Source of the DNA: Caulobacter hibisci
GTDB taxonomy: Bacteria > Pseudomonadota > Alphaproteobacteria > Caulobacterales > Caulobacteraceae
Direction: 5' to 3'
DNA length: 64,000 nt
NCBI RefSeq assembly: GCF_016135805.1
Contig: NZ_JADWOX010000005.1
Coordinates: forward strand, 186,001-250,000
Position numbers and translations under genes: made by a program. Positions 62,021 to 64,000 of this stretch are shown here, piece by piece (position 1 is the first letter of the stretch; each line of letters begins with the position of its first letter). The notes below the pieces were generated by a model that searched no databases, was not told where the DNA came from, and worked only from the letters and a program-made list of their open reading frames with translations.

Positions 62021-64000
62021 ATGTCCCTCAACACCATCCTGAACACCGCGACTTCGGGGATGATGGCCGCCCAGACGGGCATGCGCGTCGTCTCCGACAA
62101 CATCGCCAACGTCAATACGGCCGGCTACGTCCGCAAGACGGTCAGCCAGTCCAACCTCGTGTCGAACGGCATGGGCGTTGGCGTCAATATCGACGCGATC
62201 AAGCGCGCGACCGACCGCTTCCTGCAGTCGGCCAGCCTGAACGCCGCGTCGGATTCGGGCCGGGCCAGCGCGCTGTCCAGCGCACTCGACAACGCCCAGA
62301 AGCTGTTCGGCGACCCCAGCGCGACGACCAACTTCTTCTCGATGCTGGACGACGTCTATTCGTCGTTCTCGCAAGCCGCCGACGAGCCGTCCTCGTCGCT
62401 GCTGCGCTCGCAGGCGATCACCAAGGTCGACGACTTCCTCAGCGAATCCAGCCGCATCACCGCGGGCCTGTCGAACCTGGGCAAGGACGCCGACACCAAG
62501 CTCTCGGCTGACGTCGACCGCGTCAACGTGCTGCTCAAGCAGATCGACGAGCTCAACAGCGACATCACCCGCGCCAAGACCACCGGCACCGACGCGACCG
62601 GTTCGGAGAACATCCAGGGCGGCCTGATCGACGAGCTGTCGGGCCTGATGAACGTGCAGGTCAGCCAGCGCGCCAACGGCGGCGTGCTGATCCGCTCGAC
62701 CGAGGGCCTCAGCCTGGCAGGCGACGGCGCGGCCACCGTCAAGTACGAGCAGTCGCCCACCGCCAACGGCTACCTGACCGTCACCCTGCCCAACAGCGGC
62801 GGCCAGCCCAGCCCGCTCTATATCAGCAGCGGAGAGATGAAGGGCCTGCTGGAACTGCGCAACACCGAGCTGCCGGCCCTGTCCGACCAGCTGGGCGAGT
62901 TCGTCACCCGCGCCACCGAGGAACTGAACCGCGCCTCCAACGCCAATTCGTCGGTCCCCGCCCCCACCAGCATGACGGGCCGCAACACCGGCCTGGACGC
63001 GACGACGGCCTTCTCGGGCTTCACCGGCAAGACCACCATCGCCCTGACCGACTCCAGCGGCGTCATCCAGCGCCGCATCGACGTCGACTTCACCGCCGGC
63101 TCGATGACCGTGGACGGCGCCGCCGGCCCGGCCTTCACGCCCGGCAACTTCCTGACCCAGCTGAACAGCGCCCTGGGGACCGACGGCCAGGCGACCTTCT
63201 CGAACGGGACGCTCAGCCTGTCGGCCAACGGCGGCCTGGGCGTGGCCATCGCCGACGACGCCACCACGCCGTCCACCAAGGCCGGCAAGGGCTTCAGCCA
63301 GTTCTTCGGCATGAACGACATCGTCCGCTCGACCGGCTACTCGCCGTACGAGACGGGCATGACCACGACCTCGCAGCACGGCTTCACCCCGGGCGACACC
63401 ATCACCCTGCGCCTGACCGACATCGAAGGCGGCCGCATCCGCGACGTGAAGGTGACCGTGCCGACCGGCGGCACGATGCAGGACCTGCTGACCTCGCTGA
63501 ACTCGCGCAGCGACGGCGCTGGCCAGTACGGAACCTTCTCGCTCGACTCCAAGGGCGCGCTGAACTTCAGCTCTAACAACGCCGCCCCGGTGACCCTGTC
63601 GGTGGTCGAGGACAAGACCCAGCGCGGCGTCGGCGGTCCGTCGGTCAGCCAACTGTTCGGCCTGGGCCCGTCGGAGCGCAGCACGCGCGCCTCGAGCTAC
63701 ACGGTCGATGCGACCCTCGACCAGAACCCCAACCGCCTGGCCTTCGCCAAGCTGGACCTGAACGCCACGGCCGGGACCTCGGCCCTGGCGGTCGGCGACG
63801 CCCGCGGGGCTCTGGCCCTGGCCAAGGCCGGCGACAGCACGGTGACCTTCTCGGCCGCCGGCGGCGTCGGCGCGGCGACCAGCACCATCCTGCGCTACGG
63901 CGCCGATTTCTCCGGCTCGATCGCCCGCAAGGCGGCCGCCGCCGAGTCCAAGAAGGACGCCACCGCTTCGGTCCAGACCGAGGTCGATACCCAGCGCCAG
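62021..64000 (+). CDS. flgK: FlgK, hook-filament junction protein 1 (3' end outside the window)
   Basis: ATG 62021 follows AGGAG at 62009-62013 and opens an uninterrupted frame of 660 codons to the window edge. The N-terminal helix MSLNTILNTATSGMMAAQTGMRVVSDNIANVNTAGYVRKTVSQS is the flagellar rod/hook signature, and the NxxGYxR segment is FlgK-like. The next 300 residues have LQSASLNAASDSGRASALSSALDNAQKLFG and VDRVNVLLKQIDELNSDI, as in HAP1. Then comes a long Ser/Thr/Gly-rich surface domain (GYSPYETGMTTTSQHGFTPGDT). The missing C-terminal helix would pair with the N-terminal one. FlgL is expected next. Confidence 0.94.
   Translation, partial: MSLNTILNTATSGMMAAQTGMRVVSDNIANVNTAGYVRKTVSQSNLVSNGMGVGVNIDAIKRATDRFLQSASLNAASDSGRASALSSALDNAQKLFGDPSATTNFFSMLDDVYSSFSQAADEPSSSLLRSQAITKVDDFLSESSRITAGLSNLGKDADTKLSADVDRVNVLLKQIDELNSDITRAKTTGTDATGSENIQGGLIDELSGLMNVQVSQRANGGVLIRSTEGLSLAGDGAATVKYEQSPTANGYLTVTLPNSGGQPSPLYISSGEMKGLLELRNTELPALSDQLGEFVTRATEELNRASNANSSVPAPTSMTGRNTGLDATTAFSGFTGKTTIALTDSSGVIQRRIDVDFTAGSMTVDGAAGPAFTPGNFLTQLNSALGTDGQATFSNGTLSLSANGGLGVAIADDATTPSTKAGKGFSQFFGMNDIVRSTGYSPYETGMTTTSQHGFTPGDTITLRLTDIEGGRIRDVKVTVPTGGTMQDLLTSLNSRSDGAGQYGTFSLDSKGALNFSSNNAAPVTLSVVEDKTQRGVGGPSVSQLFGLGPSERSTRASSYTVDATLDQNPNRLAFAKLDLNATAGTSALAVGDARGALALAKAGDSTVTFSAAGGVGAATSTILRYGADFSGSIARKAAAAESKKDATASVQTEVDTQRQ

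Noticed and set aside
61758-62021. Short plus-strand frames in the fliK-flgK gap
   Set aside because: They cross sigma-54 and FlbD-like elements, lack ribosome sites and show no domain.

Overview
The window looks like chromosomal DNA of a Caulobacter-type alphaproteobacterium. The evidence is high GC, the flagellar block fliK-flgD-flgE / sciP / fliF-fliG-flbE-fliN-flbD-flhA with divergent flgK (FlbD, FlbE and SciP are Caulobacter-lineage regulators), abundant TonB-dependent receptors, and sigma-54 promoters flanking a Caulobacter-style divergent hook/flgK region. No prophage, IS transposase, CRISPR array, rRNA or tRNA was seen. All product calls were made by reading motifs; no database search was run.

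Layout. 1-4030: the tail of a probable GH29 fucosidase, a TonB receptor and a DUF3667 membrane protein. 4032-12184: a complete histidine-utilisation locus, hutC-hutF leftward and hutI-hutH-hutG-hutU-hutD rightward, around a HutC-type palindrome. 12389-14964: an M23-type protein, an isoaspartyl peptidase and an unknown membrane protein. 15033-29926: a glycan/galactose block. It holds a GH31 alpha-xylosidase with a PA14-like insert, a GH35 beta-galactosidase, a tryptophan-halogenase-family flavoprotein and a large TonB receptor, followed divergently by dgoK-dgoA, an SSS sugar symporter, an SMP-30 lactonase and a FadR-type GntR regulator. The simplest reading is uptake and trimming of a galactosylated xyloglucan-like glycan, with galactose oxidised through the De Ley-Doudoroff route. 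LacI-type operators sit upstream of the GH35 and TonB genes, but no LacI regulator lies in the window.

30024-34274: a two-gene RND efflux system. 34335-36669: a MocR-type regulator divergent from a DUF983 gene across a 15-bp-arm palindrome, then an iron-permease-like gene. 36692-37779: a translationally coupled pair, a RusA-like resolvase and a PD-(D/E)xK-like plus HEPN protein; this is the best candidate for an undescribed system. 37850-40896: a PHA-system protein, a small membrane protein, an Ala-Glu epimerase and a DAACS symporter. 41024-43823: murC and murB with a small immunity-protein-like gene wedged between them by 4-base overlaps. 43926-49302: lepA, a GST, a GNAT, a GH43-like enzyme and several small genes, two of them under 60 codons.

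49310-64000: flagellar genes. The fliF operon encodes the MS ring, rotor/switch proteins, FlbE, the transcription factor FlbD and the export gate FlhA. SciP, the CtrA inhibitor, lies between it and the hook genes. Divergent sigma-54 promoters in 61606-62020 with FlbD-site-like sequences fit control by FlbD. Several families of long inverted intergenic repeats punctuate the window; two families occur twice.
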